Source of the DNA: CAVSEK01 sp963726975
Lineage (GTDB): Bacteria > Actinomycetota > Actinomycetes > Mycobacteriales > SCTD01
NCBI GenBank assembly: GCA_963726975.1
Contig: CAVSEK010000013.1
Coordinates: 124,001 to 188,000, forward strand
Length of the DNA stretch: 64,000 nucleotides
Direction of reading: 5' to 3'
Below are positions 25,865 through 34,928 of the stretch, one piece after another. A program made the position numbers and the translations under genes. The notes beneath the pieces were generated by a model. It saw only the letters and a list, made by a program, of their open reading frames with translations, searched no databases and had not been told where the DNA came from. Positions within the stretch are counted from its first letter, which is position 1, and each line of letters starts with the position of its first letter.

Positions 25865-27334
25865 ATGAGCGTGCAGCCGGACCGCCGAGCACGTCCGGGC
25901 GAGCGGACCACGGTGCCCGGGCAGGGCCGCCGGGCCGGGTCCGCGGGGCCGGGGGCGCCGATGCAGCTGCGTCCGGGGCGTCCCGGCCTGCTGTCGCGCA
26001 CCCTGCTCAAGCGTGGTGTCCGGCCCTTCCTGCTCGGCGTCGACGTCAGCTCCGTGGTGGCCGCCGCCGCCCTCACCGGGCGGCTCGGCGTGCAGACCCT
26101 CGTGGTGTCCGCGGTCCTCGTCGTCCTCGTGGTGCAGCGCCGGCTGCACCGCGGGCGGCTCTCGCTGTCGGTGCTCGACGACGCCCCCGCGCTCGCCGGG
26201 CGGGCGGTGGCCGCGGCCTTCGTCGTGGTCGCCCTGGGCGACCTGCTCGACGTGCCGCGGCTCGCCGACCCGGCCGTGCTCTGGGGGCTCCTGCTGCAGG
26301 TGCCGCTGCTCGTCGGCGTGCGCGCCCTGGCGTACGCCGTCGTGCGCGAGGTGCGGCGGCGCCGCGGGGTGGAGCACCCGACCCTCGTGCTCGGCGCCGG
26401 GCGCATCGGCGGCCGGCTGGCCCGCGACCTGCTGGTGCACCCGGAGTACGGCCTGCTGCCGGTCGGCATGCTCGACGACGACCCGCTGCTGGGCCCGGAC
26501 GAGCTGCCGGTGCCGCTGCTCGGCGGCTACGAGCAGCTCGGCAGCGTGCTGGTGGAGTTCGGCATCCGCGACGTCGTCGTCGCCTTCGGCAGCATGCCGG
26601 AGAGCTCGATGGTCGACGTGATCCGCGTCTGCGACCGCCTCGACTGCGAGATCTTCTTCGTGCCGCGGCTGTTCGAGATGACGCAGACCACGCCCGACAT
26701 GGAGACCCTGTGGGGGGTGCCGCTCGTCCGGCTGCGCAAGGCCGCCTTCCGGCGGCCGGCCTGGCGCCTCAAGCGCGCCTTCGACGTGCTGGTCTCCGGC
26801 GCGGCGCTCGTGCTGCTCTCCCCGGTCCTCGCGCTGTGCGCCCTGGCAGTGCGCCGCGAGGGCGGGCCGGGGGTGCTGTTCCGCCAGGAGCGGATCGGCG
26901 TCGACGGCAAGCCCTTCCAGGTGCTCAAGTTCCGGTCGCTGCGCCCGGCCGACGAGACCGAGTCGGCGACCCGCTGGAACGTCGCGCACGACGACCGCCT
27001 GGGCCGGGTCGGCCGGCTGCTGCGCACCACGTCGCTCGACGAGCTCCCGCAGCTGTGGAACATCCTGCGCGGCGACATGACGCTGGTCGGCCCGCGGCCG
27101 GAGCGCCCGCACTTCGTCGAGGAGTTCAGCCAGGTGCACGCCCGCTACGCCGCGCGGCACCGCGTGCCGGCCGGGCTCACCGGCTGGGCGCAGGTGCACG
27201 GGCTGCGCGGCGACACCTCGATCGAGGACCGCGCGCGCTTCGACAACTACTACATCGAGAACTGGTCGCTCTGGGGCGACCTGAAGATCGTGCTGCGGAC
27301 GGTCTCGTCCGTGGTCTTCCACCGGGGCGCCTGA
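25865..27334 (+). CDS. exopolysaccharide priming polyprenyl glycosylphosphotransferase
   Basis: 489-residue membrane enzyme that starts repeat-unit synthesis by moving sugar-1-phosphate to undecaprenyl phosphate. After a basic start, four hydrophobic segments (residues 50-160) precede a CoA-binding-like domain with PTLVLGAGRIGGRLARDLLV. A further membrane/re-entrant helix (FDVLVSGAALVLLSPVLALC) opens the catalytic bacterial sugar transferase domain: FRQERIGVDGKPFQVLKFRS, then RVGRLLRTTSLDELPQLWNI, RGDMTLVGPRPERP (core Asp-Glu and PRP) and GLTGWAQVHGLRGDTSIEDR. ATG after CAGGAGAGCC. First gene of the EPS locus, divergent from acnR. The 175 bp upstream contain no other gene. Confidence 0.95.
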   Translation: MSVQPDRRARPGERTTVPGQGRRAGSAGPGAPMQLRPGRPGLLSRTLLKRGVRPFLLGVDVSSVVAAAALTGRLGVQTLVVSAVLVVLVVQRRLHRGRLSLSVLDDAPALAGRAVAAAFVVVALGDLLDVPRLADPAVLWGLLLQVPLLVGVRALAYAVVREVRRRRGVEHPTLVLGAGRIGGRLARDLLVHPEYGLLPVGMLDDDPLLGPDELPVPLLGGYEQLGSVLVEFGIRDVVVAFGSMPESSMVDVIRVCDRLDCEIFFVPRLFEMTQTTPDMETLWGVPLVRLRKAAFRRPAWRLKRAFDVLVSGAALVLLSPVLALCALAVRREGGPGVLFRQERIGVDGKPFQVLKFRSLRPADETESATRWNVAHDDRLGRVGRLLRTTSLDELPQLWNILRGDMTLVGPRPERPHFVEEFSQVHARYAARHRVPAGLTGWAQVHGLRGDTSIEDRARFDNYYIENWSLWGDLKIVLRTVSSVVFHRGA

Positions 27335-27359
27335 GCTCAGCGGGGGCTCGAGGGGGAGC

Positions 27360-28106
27360 TCAGCGGGCCGAGCCCGCCAGGCGGTGCACGGCGCGCCGCA
27401 GCGGGGGCGCGAGCGAGGCGGCCTGCCGGGCGGCGCGGAAGCCGGGGCGGAGCTTGAGACGGAAGCTGCGCGCGGTGTCGGAGGCGTTCACGTCGACCCG
27501 CGGCACGGCGAAGCGGCCGGCGGCGTCGTGCACGGCGAACCCGACGTCGAAGCCGGCGGCGCGCACGGCCGCCCGCGCTGCCGCGTCGTGCAGGCCGAAG
27601 GGGTAGGCGAAGCTGCGCGGCACCTGCCCGTACGCCTCGACGAGGTCGGCGCGGCACCCGGCGACCTCGGCGCGCAGCGCGTCCGGCGGCAGGCCGCGCA
27701 GGTCGACGTGCTGCCGGGCGTGCCCGCCGAGGGTGAACCCGTGGGACTGCAGCGCCCGCAGCCCGTCGGCGTCGAGCAGCGGCTCGGTGGGGTCGGCGTT
27801 CCACGTCGCGGTGCCGCCGCTGGTGTGCGTGCTCACGTAGACGACCGCGGGCCAGCCGCGCTCGGCCAGCAGCGGGGCCGCCGCCTCCAGGGTGGAGACG
27901 TAGGCGTCGTCGAAGGTCAGCAGCACCGCCCCGCGCGGCGCGGACCCGGCCAGGTAGCGGTCGAGGTCGACCACGGTGCGACCGGCGGCCGCGATCGCGT
28001 CGAGCTGGGCGGCGAACGCCTGCTCCGGCACGAAGAGGTTGTCCGGGTCGCGCGCGGCCTCCCGGGTGCCGACCGCGTGGTACATGAGGACGAGCGGGCG
28101 GCTCAC
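27360..28106 (-). CDS. polysaccharide deacetylase (NodB domain)
   Basis: 248 residues; carbohydrate esterase family 4. MYHAVGTRE, VLLTFDDAYVSTLEAAAPLL (the TFDD metal motif), then FTLGGHARQHVDL (H-x-x-x-H like), SFAYPFGLHD and VGFAVHDAAGRFAVPRVDVN. It would remove N-acetyl groups from a polysaccharide or lipid-linked sugar. No clear signal peptide, so export is uncertain; members within EPS clusters often act on the nascent chain. GTG shares bases with the stop of the upstream lipoprotein gene (GTGA), so the three genes 28861-30279, 28103-28864 and this one form an operon. Convergent with the sugar transferase. Confidence 0.9.
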   Translation of the reverse strand: MSRPLVLMYHAVGTREAARDPDNLFVPEQAFAAQLDAIAAAGRTVVDLDRYLAGSAPRGAVLLTFDDAYVSTLEAAAPLLAERGWPAVVYVSTHTSGGTATWNADPTEPLLDADGLRALQSHGFTLGGHARQHVDLRGLPPDALRAEVAGCRADLVEAYGQVPRSFAYPFGLHDAAARAAVRAAGFDVGFAVHDAAGRFAVPRVDVNASDTARSFRLKLRPGFRAARQAASLAPPLRRAVHRLAGSAR

Positions 28107-28864
28107 CGCAGCTGCAGGGTCAGGCGGTTGTCGTAGCCGTCGTCGGCGACGGCCGTGCCGGAGCCGACCGGCGCCGCCGGGGCCCAGGCGCCGGTCAGGC
28201 GCGCGGAGGCGACGGGGCGCCAGGTGCGGCGCGGGCCGTCGGTGCCGAGCAGCGCGCCCGGGTCGACGTCGACGACGAGCCCGACCTCGGGCGCGTCCGC
28301 CCGCACGGCGACGCCCTCGGCCCGGTCCACGCCCGGACCGTACAGGTAGGACGGCGCCCGCACGACCAGGTGCAGGTGCTGGCGCGCGTCGACGACGAGG
28401 ACGGCGTCGGGGCCGGCGTCGACGTAGGACACCCGGCGGTCCGTGCAGCCGCGCGCCGGGCTGCGGCTGCCGGCGCCGGTGCCGGTCGGGCAGCTGAAGA
28501 CCGGGAGCTTGAGGTGCGCCCAGGTCGTGCCCGCACCGTCGCCGGTCGCGTGCACCCAGGGGTAGACCACGCGCTCCCGGCCCGGACCGGCCGGGCCCAG
28601 CACGAGCCCGCCGAAGGCGACGTCGACGCCCACGGCGCGGCGGTCGGGCGGGACGTCCGAGGCCGCGTCGGCGCCGGGGCGGGCAGCGGGTGCGCTGCGG
28701 GACGGCGGGGGCGCGGCCGGAGGGCCGACCGGGACGGCGGCGGCCGGCGGCGCGTCGCGGGCGGGCCCCGCGGCACCGCCGACCGCGGTCGGTGCCTGGG
28801 CGCAGCCGCTGAGGGCGAGGAGCGCGAGGGGGAGCCCGGCGGCGAGCGCCCGCCCGGACCTCAC
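28103..28864 (-). CDS. secreted lipoprotein of unknown function
   Basis: 253 residues. Signal peptide ALAAGLPLALLALSGC with a lipobox (LSGC, Cys near residue 21), then a Pro/Ala-rich linker (PPAAAVPVGPPAAPPPSRSA) and a folded domain beginning VGVDVAFGGLVLGPAGPGRE. This continues with LKLPVFSCPTGTGAGSRSPARGCTDRR (possible disulfide), VLVVDARQHLHLVVRAPSYL and DDGYDNRLTLQLR at the end. The family is not recognised; the beta-rich C-terminal domain could bind carbohydrate. GTG overlaps the upstream TGA by GTGA, and its own TGA overlaps the deacetylase start, so it should work with EPS export or modification on the outer face of the membrane. Confidence 0.8.
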   Translation of the reverse strand: MRSGRALAAGLPLALLALSGCAQAPTAVGGAAGPARDAPPAAAVPVGPPAAPPPSRSAPAARPGADAASDVPPDRRAVGVDVAFGGLVLGPAGPGRERVVYPWVHATGDGAGTTWAHLKLPVFSCPTGTGAGSRSPARGCTDRRVSYVDAGPDAVLVVDARQHLHLVVRAPSYLYGPGVDRAEGVAVRADAPEVGLVVDVDPGALLGTDGPRRTWRPVASARLTGAWAPAAPVGSGTAVADDGYDNRLTLQLR

Positions 28865-30279
28865 GACCCGCTGCCGACGAGCACCGAGCGCCGGCTGGTG
28901 CGGTTCAGCACGACGCCGAGCGGCCGCACCCCGGCGGCGGTGAGCAGCGTCCCGGCCTGCCGCAGCGCCCGGGTCTGGCGACCGGTGTCCGCCACGAGCA
29001 GGACCGCGTCGGCGAGCCGGGCCAGCTGCGCCGCCTCGTCGCGCTCGAGCAGCGCGGGCGTGTCGACGACCACGAGGTCGTAGGTCGCCCGGGGCTCGGC
29101 GGAGAACAGCGTGGCGAGCCGGCCGAGCAGCTCGTCCTCGTCGGCGGCGGTGCCGGCCGGCGCCGGCAGGGCCGTCGTCCGCACGGGTGCGGGCCGCGCG
29201 GCCCGGGCCGCGTCGAGGACCCGGCCGGCCCGCCGGACGAGCAGGTCGCCGGCGTCGGGCAGCTCGGGGTGCTCGTGGGCGACGGCGGGCAGGAGGTCCA
29301 GCCCCGGCACGGTCGTCGCGACGACGACCTGCTCGAGCGGTCGCCCCTGCAGCGCGTCGAGCAGGTCCTCCTCGGGCGGGTCCAGCGGCAGGTCGCGGGT
29401 CAGCCGGGCGCGGACGAGGTCGGCGTCCACGAGCAGCACCCGGGCGCCGTCGCGCACCAGCGCCGCCCCGAGGGCGGCGGCCACCGTCGAGCGCCCCTCG
29501 CCGGCGGCCGCCGAGCAGACGGCGAGCACCCGCAGCGGCCGGGTCCGGGCGTCGGCCTCGATGCTGCGGTGCAGCGCCCGCACGCTCAGGGCGACCGCGG
29601 GATCGCCGAGCGCGGCCCCGCGCAGCGCGCGCAGCGACCGGGCCCGGGGCACGCGGCCGAGCACCTCCAGGCCGAGGGCGCCGCGGACGTCGGCGGCGGT
29701 GCGCACCCGCGGGGTGCCCCGCTCCACGACGGCCGTGACCAGCGCCCCGGCGAGCAGGGCGGCGAGCAGGCCCCCGAGCAGCAGCACCTGGCGCCGCGGG
29801 CCGCTCGGCGCCGTGGGGGCGACCGCGGGCGCCACCAGCGCACCGCTGACGACCGGGTCGTCGGCGGACCGCCCGACAGCGGCGTTGCCCAGCGCGTTCG
29901 CGACGTCGGCGACCTGCTGCGCGCGACGACCGGTCACGACCACCTCGAGCGTGGCGGTCGTCGGCGGCACGGACACGTCGACCGCGCTCTCGAGCGCGCC
30001 GCGGTCCAGCCCGACGCGGTCGCCGACGTCGTCGAGGACCCCGGCCGACAGCACGTACGACAGGTAGCTGGGCAGCACGAGGGTGACCGTGTCGGCGCCC
30101 ACCGGGTTGCTCGGGCGCGGCGTGAAGGCCACCGTCGCGCGGGCGGTCCAGGTGGTGGGCAGCGTCTGCGCGTAGCCCAGGACGGCGCCGAAGAGCGGCA
30201 CGACGACGAGCAGCACCAGCAGCCAGCGCCGGGCGAGCGCGGCCGCGACCTCGTCGAGCCCCGAGAGCTCGGGATCCAT
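28861..30279 (-). CDS. Wzz-type chain-length determinant / BY-kinase-like protein
   Basis: 472 residues. N-terminal Wzz domain: membrane segment WLLVLLVVVPLFGAVLGYAQ, an external region (WTARATVAFTPRPSNPVGAD ... VSVPPTTATLEVVVTGRRAQ) and a second segment VLLLGGLLAALLAGALVTAV. The cytosolic ATPase domain has Walker A AAGEGRSTVAAALG, Walker A' VLLVDADLVRARL and Walker B YDLVVVDTPALLE. The C-terminus has no Tyr cluster, unlike classic BY-kinases, so it may control chain length or export without autophosphorylation. ATG after AGGAAGGTC. Begins a three-gene operon running to the deacetylase. Divergent from the fused glycosyltransferase; the 247-bp gap between them shows no gene. Confidence 0.88.
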   Translation of the reverse strand: MDPELSGLDEVAAALARRWLLVLLVVVPLFGAVLGYAQTLPTTWTARATVAFTPRPSNPVGADTVTLVLPSYLSYVLSAGVLDDVGDRVGLDRGALESAVDVSVPPTTATLEVVVTGRRAQQVADVANALGNAAVGRSADDPVVSGALVAPAVAPTAPSGPRRQVLLLGGLLAALLAGALVTAVVERGTPRVRTAADVRGALGLEVLGRVPRARSLRALRGAALGDPAVALSVRALHRSIEADARTRPLRVLAVCSAAAGEGRSTVAAALGAALVRDGARVLLVDADLVRARLTRDLPLDPPEEDLLDALQGRPLEQVVVATTVPGLDLLPAVAHEHPELPDAGDLLVRRAGRVLDAARAARPAPVRTTALPAPAGTAADEDELLGRLATLFSAEPRATYDLVVVDTPALLERDEAAQLARLADAVLLVADTGRQTRALRQAGTLLTAAGVRPLGVVLNRTSRRSVLVGSGS

Positions 30280-30526
30280 GCCGGGACCTTCCTGCGCGCC
30301 GTCGGGGACTGCTCTGACTGGGATCGGCGCACCCGCAGCGGTCTTGAGCCGACGGGCGCTCCAGGTCCGCGTGCTCCCGGTCGAGGTCGACGGGTGACAG
30401 GCTGACCCGTGCGCATGCTGGCACGGCCACCCGGCGTCGCCGGGGACCGCGGCACGCGGGAGCCCGGGCGCAGGACCCGACGCACGGACGACCGGCGCAC
30501 GAGCGCGCCGCGCAGGAGGGAGCACG

Positions 30527-32635
30527 GTGACCGCCACCCGGAGGCTGCGCGTGCTGGTCGTGCAGCCCGCCGGCGTGCTCGGCGGCGCCGAGCAGTGGCT
30601 GCTGGACCTGCTCGCCGCGACCGACCGGCTCGACGTCGAGGTCGTCGCGCTCGCCGACGGGCCGGCCGTGGCCGCGCTGCGCGAGCGCGCCCGCCGCGTC
30701 ACGGTCCTGCCCACCGGTCGCCGCGCCGTCGACGGCCTGCGCCCGGCTGCTGCGCTGCGCCGCCTGCTGCGGAGCGACCCGCCCGAGGTGCTGCTCGCCA
30801 ACGGGGTCAAGGCCGCCGCCCTCGCGCTCCCGGTGGCGGCGCTCGTCGGCGTGCCGGCGGTCTGGGTCAAGCACGACCGGTCGTACGACGCGCGCCTGTC
30901 CGGGCCGCTGGCCCGGCTGGCGGCCCGCGTGGTGCTCACCGACGCCAGCGTCGGGCAGGCGCTGCCGGACCGGGCCCGGACGGTCGTGCTGCCGCCGCCG
31001 GCACCGCCGGCGCCGCTGCCGCGCGCCGAGGCCCGCGCCGTGCTCGGCCTCGTCGACGGGGCGGCGCCGGCGGGACCGCTGGCCGTGCAGGTCGGCCGGC
31101 TCGTCGACTACAAGGGCGCCGACGACGCGGTCGCCGCGCTCGCCCGGCCGCAGGCCAGGGCGTGGACGCTGCTGGTGATCGGCGAGGACGACCCGGCCGC
31201 CCCGGGGGAGCGGGCCCGGCTGACGGACCTCTCGCGCCGGCTGGGCGTGCAGGACCGGGTGCGCTTCGCCGGGCACGTGCCGCAGGCCGGCCGGCTGGTG
31301 TCGGCCGCCGACGCCCTGCTCGTGCTCACCAAGCCGGTGCCGGGCGGCGGGCCGGGCGTCGAGGGCTTCGGCACCTCGGCGCTGGAGGCGGCCCGGGCGG
31401 GGGTGCCCGTCGTCGCCGTCGCCGGCTCCCCGCCGGCGCAGCGGCTGGTGCCCGGGGCCGGGCTCGCCGTCCCGGTCGGCGACCCGGACGCCCTGGCCGA
31501 CGCGCTCGCCGCGCTCGCCGACGAGCAGGCCCGCGCGCAGCTCGGCGCGGAGGCGCGGCGCCGCTCCGCCGACCACCCGGCGGCGGCCGAGGTCGCCGAC
31601 CGGCTCGCCGCCGTGCTCGCCGAGGTCGCGGGCCGTCCCGGCGCCGGGCGGGCCGGCCCGCCGGCGACCGTGGTGGTGACCGTGCGCGACGAGCAGGAGG
31701 CCGTCCCGGCGCTGCTCGAGCGGCTGCTGCCCCAGCTGCGGCCGCAGGACGAGCTCGTGGTCGTCGACGGCGGGTCGTCCGACGCGACGGTCCCGCTCCT
31801 GCGGGCGGCGGCCGCGGGGCGTGCCGGGCTGCGGGTGCTCGTGGAACCGGGGGCGGGCATCTCGCGCGGCCGCAACCTCGGCATCGCCGCTGCCCGGGGC
31901 GAGGTGGTCGCCTGCACCGACGCCGGCTGCGAGCCGGTGCCCGGCTGGCTCGGCGAGCTCGTGGCGGGCTTCGCCGAGCCCGAGCCGCCGGCCCTGGTCA
32001 CCGGCGTCTACCGGGTCACGGCCCGCCCCGGCCGCCGCTGGGAGCAGGCGCTCGCGGCGGTGGGCTACCCCGACCCGGTCGAGGCGCGGCGACCCACCCC
32101 GGGCGTGCGGGCCTACGGCCGGCTGCTCGGCCGCACCTTCGACCCCACCCTGCCGACCGGCCGCTCGATGGCCTTCCGTCCCGACGCCTGGCGCGCGGCC
32201 GGCGGCTTCCCGGAGCACCTGGCGACCGGGGAGGACGTGTCGTACGGCCGGGCCGTCGTCGCCGCCGGCGGTCGCGCGGTCCTCGCCACGGGGGCCGAGG
32301 TCGCGTGGGCCCAGCGCGAGACGCTGCGGGCCAACCTGCGGATGTACCGCGCGTACGGCCACGGCGACGGCCTCACCGGCTCGCGCCTGCTCGTCGGGCG
32401 CAACCTGGCCCGCGCCGCCGCCTACCCGGCGGGTCTGCTGCTCCTCGGCCGCGGCGGTGCCCCCGGCCGGGTCCTGGCGCTGCTGGGCGCCGCGGGCTAC
32501 CTCAGCCTCCCGCTGCAGCGCGCGGCCCGGACGGCGCCCGGCGCCCTGCCGCTCGTGCCGGTGCTCGCCGCCCTGCGCGACGGGGCCAAGGCGCTCGGCT
32601 GCCTGGAGGGCCTGCGGGCGGCCCGGCGCCCGTGA
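30527..32635 (+). CDS. fused GT4-GT2 bifunctional glycosyltransferase
   Basis: 702 residues with two glycosyltransferases in one chain. Residues 1-370 are a GT-B, GT4 enzyme: QPAGVLGGAEQWLLDLLAAT, LAVQVGRLVDYKGADDAVAA and GVEGFGTSALEAARAGVPVV (E-x7-E nucleotide-sugar site). After a Pro/Gly-rich linker (RPGAGRAGPPATV) residues 385-620 form a GT-A, GT2 domain: VVVTVRDEQEAVPALLERLL, DELVVVDGGSSDAT, GISRGRNLGIAAARGEVVAC, TDAGCEPVPGW and AGGFPEHLATGEDVSYGRAV. A weakly hydrophobic C-terminal region may touch the membrane. GTG after AGGAGGGAGCAC. Its TGA overlaps the next start (GTGA), coupling it to the polymerase-like gene. Confidence 0.92.
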   Translation: MTATRRLRVLVVQPAGVLGGAEQWLLDLLAATDRLDVEVVALADGPAVAALRERARRVTVLPTGRRAVDGLRPAAALRRLLRSDPPEVLLANGVKAAALALPVAALVGVPAVWVKHDRSYDARLSGPLARLAARVVLTDASVGQALPDRARTVVLPPPAPPAPLPRAEARAVLGLVDGAAPAGPLAVQVGRLVDYKGADDAVAALARPQARAWTLLVIGEDDPAAPGERARLTDLSRRLGVQDRVRFAGHVPQAGRLVSAADALLVLTKPVPGGGPGVEGFGTSALEAARAGVPVVAVAGSPPAQRLVPGAGLAVPVGDPDALADALAALADEQARAQLGAEARRRSADHPAAAEVADRLAAVLAEVAGRPGAGRAGPPATVVVTVRDEQEAVPALLERLLPQLRPQDELVVVDGGSSDATVPLLRAAAAGRAGLRVLVEPGAGISRGRNLGIAAARGEVVACTDAGCEPVPGWLGELVAGFAEPEPPALVTGVYRVTARPGRRWEQALAAVGYPDPVEARRPTPGVRAYGRLLGRTFDPTLPTGRSMAFRPDAWRAAGGFPEHLATGEDVSYGRAVVAAGGRAVLATGAEVAWAQRETLRANLRMYRAYGHGDGLTGSRLLVGRNLARAAAYPAGLLLLGRGGAPGRVLALLGAAGYLSLPLQRAARTAPGALPLVPVLAALRDGAKALGCLEGLRAARRP

Positions 32636-34065
32636 CCGGCCGCGCGGGCCTGGTCGCGGGGGCGGCGCCGGCGAGCACGACCGGACCGCTCGGGCCCGCC
32701 GGGCGGCGGGTCGCCGGGCTGCTGGCCGTGGCGGTCGGTGCGGCCCTGGTGGGCCTGGTGCTGGCCGCGGCGGCGTCGTCGACCACCCCGCTGCTGCTGC
32801 CGCTGGCGCCGGGAGCGGTCCTCGCGCTGCTGCTCGCGTACCGCACCCCGCTGCGCGGTGTCGCCGTGGTGCTGCTGCTGTCGTACGTGGCGCTGCGGCC
32901 GCTCGCCGGGCCGCTGCAGGTCGGCCAGGCGCTGCAGGTCGTCGCGGTCGGGGGGCTCGTGGTGCGCCGGCTCGTGCGTGGTCGCACGCCGCTGCCCGTC
33001 CCGCGGGAGCTGCTGTGGGGCGGGGCGCTGCTGGCGGTCGCCCTGCTGTCGACCGGCCGCACGGTGGACCTCGAGCTGACCGTGAAGCAGGACGTGGCGC
33101 TCGCCGTCGGTCTGGCCTTCGCAGCCGCCGTGGCGGCCGTCGCGCAGGACCGGGCGCGCTGGCTGCTGCTCGTGCGCTGCCTCGTGCTGGGGGGCGCCGT
33201 CGTCTGCGTGCCGGCGCTCCTGGCCGGGCAGCAGGTGCAGGCGCGCTACGGCGGCGCGCTGGTCAGCGACCGGCCGCAGGGCATCTTCGCCCAGCCCAAC
33301 GAGCTCGGCGTCTTCGCCATGCTCGTGGCGCTCGTCTCGCTCGGGCTGCTGCTCGGCGCCGAGGACCGCAGGGACCGCTGGCTGGGCCTGCTCACCCTGC
33401 TGCCGGCCGTCGGGGCGATGCTGCTGAGCCTGTCGCGCGGCTCGTGGATCGGCTTCAGCGCCGGGGTGGTGGCGCTGCTCGTCGTGGTCCCGCGGGCCCG
33501 GCGGCTGCTGGCGACGGCGGCGCTCGCGGTGGTGGTGCTCGCGGCCGGGCTGGGCGCCTTCGCCCCCGACGCGCCGCAGGTGACGGTGGTCACCGACCGC
33601 CTGGCGAGCCTGGCCGGCGGCGAGCAGAACCCGTACGACGACCGGCCCCGCATCTGGGCGGAGGCCTTCCGCGAGATCGGGGAGCGGCCGCTGCTCGGGC
33701 AGGGACCCGGCACCTTCCCGGCCGCGTCGCAGCGGGCGGTGTCCTCGGCGAGGACGGTCGAGGCGCAGCACGCCCACGACGTCCTGCTCACGGTGGCGGC
33801 GGAGCTCGGACTGCTCGGTCTGGCTGCGCTGCTCGGCCTGACCGCCGCGGTCGGCCGGCGCTGCTGGCGGGCGCTGCGGGTCGCCCGTGCGCGGGGCGAC
33901 GCGGTCGTCGTGGGCGTGCTCGGGGGGACGGCCGCGTCGCTGGTCTCCCTCGTCGGCGAGGGCGCGGTCGACTTCACCCTGCGCAACCCGCTGGTCTTCT
34001 CCACGGTGTGGGCCGTGCTCGGGCTCGCGGTCGGGGGCGCGGCGCTGGTCCTGCCGCGGCGCTGA
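32632..34065 (+). CDS. O-antigen ligase/polymerase-like membrane protein (Wzy-type)
   Basis: 477 residues with about 10-12 membrane segments (e.g. VAGLLAVAVGAALVGLVLAA, VALAVGLAFAAAVAAVAQ, LGVFAMLVALVSLGLLLGA). The Wzy_C/O-antigen ligase region has QGIFAQPNELGVFAML, AMLLSLSRGSWIGFSAGVVA, a large external loop with PYDDRPRIWAEAFREIGERP, LGQGPGTFP and the His motif EAQHAHDVLLTVAAELGLLG. It would polymerise or ligate lipid-linked repeat units outside the membrane. GTG overlaps the upstream glycosyltransferase stop. Followed by two copies of a 17-bp repeat, then the convergent nucleotidyltransferase-like gene. Confidence 0.9.
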   Translation: MTGRAGLVAGAAPASTTGPLGPAGRRVAGLLAVAVGAALVGLVLAAAASSTTPLLLPLAPGAVLALLLAYRTPLRGVAVVLLLSYVALRPLAGPLQVGQALQVVAVGGLVVRRLVRGRTPLPVPRELLWGGALLAVALLSTGRTVDLELTVKQDVALAVGLAFAAAVAAVAQDRARWLLLVRCLVLGGAVVCVPALLAGQQVQARYGGALVSDRPQGIFAQPNELGVFAMLVALVSLGLLLGAEDRRDRWLGLLTLLPAVGAMLLSLSRGSWIGFSAGVVALLVVVPRARRLLATAALAVVVLAAGLGAFAPDAPQVTVVTDRLASLAGGEQNPYDDRPRIWAEAFREIGERPLLGQGPGTFPAASQRAVSSARTVEAQHAHDVLLTVAAELGLLGLAALLGLTAAVGRRCWRALRVARARGDAVVVGVLGGTAASLVSLVGEGAVDFTLRNPLVFSTVWAVLGLAVGGAALVLPRR

Positions 34066-34097
34066 CCGGGTCCGGGCGCCGACCGGGTCCGGGTGCG
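34064..34097. repeat. 17-bp direct repeat, two copies
   Basis: GACCGGGTCCGGGYGCS occurs twice head to tail, the first copy starting in the stop codon of the polymerase-like gene. No stable terminator stem is clear in this 50-bp convergent gap. Confidence 0.7.
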
Positions 34098-34115
34098 GTC
34101 CGGGTGAGCGGGGAG

Positions 34116-34928
34116 TCAGACCCCGAGCGCGGCGCACACCCGGGCGGCGACCTCGAGCGGTGGGGCGTCCGGACCGCCGGCCCGCACCGGCGTGCCGGGC
34201 CGGCCGAGGTCGGTGAGCAGCAGCGGCAGCCAGTCCAGCGCGGCGGGCGGCACCTCGAGCGGGGCGGGTGCCGGGCGGCGGGCGACGGCGGCCAGGACAG
34301 GGCGCAGCGCCACCTGCCCGAGGCCGCTGACCGCTGCGCGCACCGGGCCGGAGCCGGCTCGCCGCGCACCGGCCGCGCCCCGTCGCACCCGCAGCAGGGG
34401 CCCGGGTGCCCGGCCGGAGGCCCGGCGCACGAGCACGGCGAGGTCTGCCTCCACGCCCCACGCCCGGGCCTGCTCCCGGGCCCGGGCCAGGGCGTCCGGA
34501 CGCTCGGCCAGGGCCTCGTCGACCCGCTCGGCGTGGGCGTCCGACAGCGGCCGGTCCCCGACGCCGCGGGCCGCGAGCAGCAGCAGCACGTGCGAGGGGT
34601 CGGGACGCCGCAGCCGGGTGTGCGGCGGGAGCGCCAGGGCGCCGGCCCGCACCGCCGCCGCCGCGGCGGGGGGCAGCCCGAGGTCGGCCGGCGCGAGCGG
34701 CTCGACGACGTCGGCGCGCACCCCTGCGTCGACCTCCACCAGGCGCCGCAGGCCCTCGGGGCCGGGGGTGAAGCCGAGGGGGGACAGCGCGCAGGCCAGC
34801 TGCGCGGGGTCGTCGACGAGCAGGTCGAGGTCGCGCCCGCGCCCGGGGAGGCCGCCGAGCACCACCGCAGGCCGGTCGAGCAGCGGGTCGACGAGCGCGG
34901 CGAGCGCGGCCGTGCGGGACCCGCTCAC
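34116..34928 (-). CDS. nucleotidyltransferase-like protein of the EPS locus
   Basis: 270 residues, no signal peptide. The start VVLGGLPGRGRDLDLLVDDP (residues 20-40) resembles the G-[GS]-x9-D-x-D nucleotidyltransferase active site, and a third acidic residue could be in VEVDAGVRADVVEP. The rest is helical, Ala/Arg-rich and unfamiliar (LRRPDPSHVLLLLAARGVGD; VRAAVSGLGQVALRPVLAAV). A sugar- or lipid-modifying nucleotidyltransferase is possible, but function is not established. GTG overlaps the upstream TGA (GTGA), coupling it to the FemAB-like gene. Confidence 0.6.
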   Translation of the reverse strand: MSGSRTAALAALVDPLLDRPAVVLGGLPGRGRDLDLLVDDPAQLACALSPLGFTPGPEGLRRLVEVDAGVRADVVEPLAPADLGLPPAAAAAVRAGALALPPHTRLRRPDPSHVLLLLAARGVGDRPLSDAHAERVDEALAERPDALARAREQARAWGVEADLAVLVRRASGRAPGPLLRVRRGAAGARRAGSGPVRAAVSGLGQVALRPVLAAVARRPAPAPLEVPPAALDWLPLLLTDLGRPGTPVRAGGPDAPPLEVAARVCAALGV

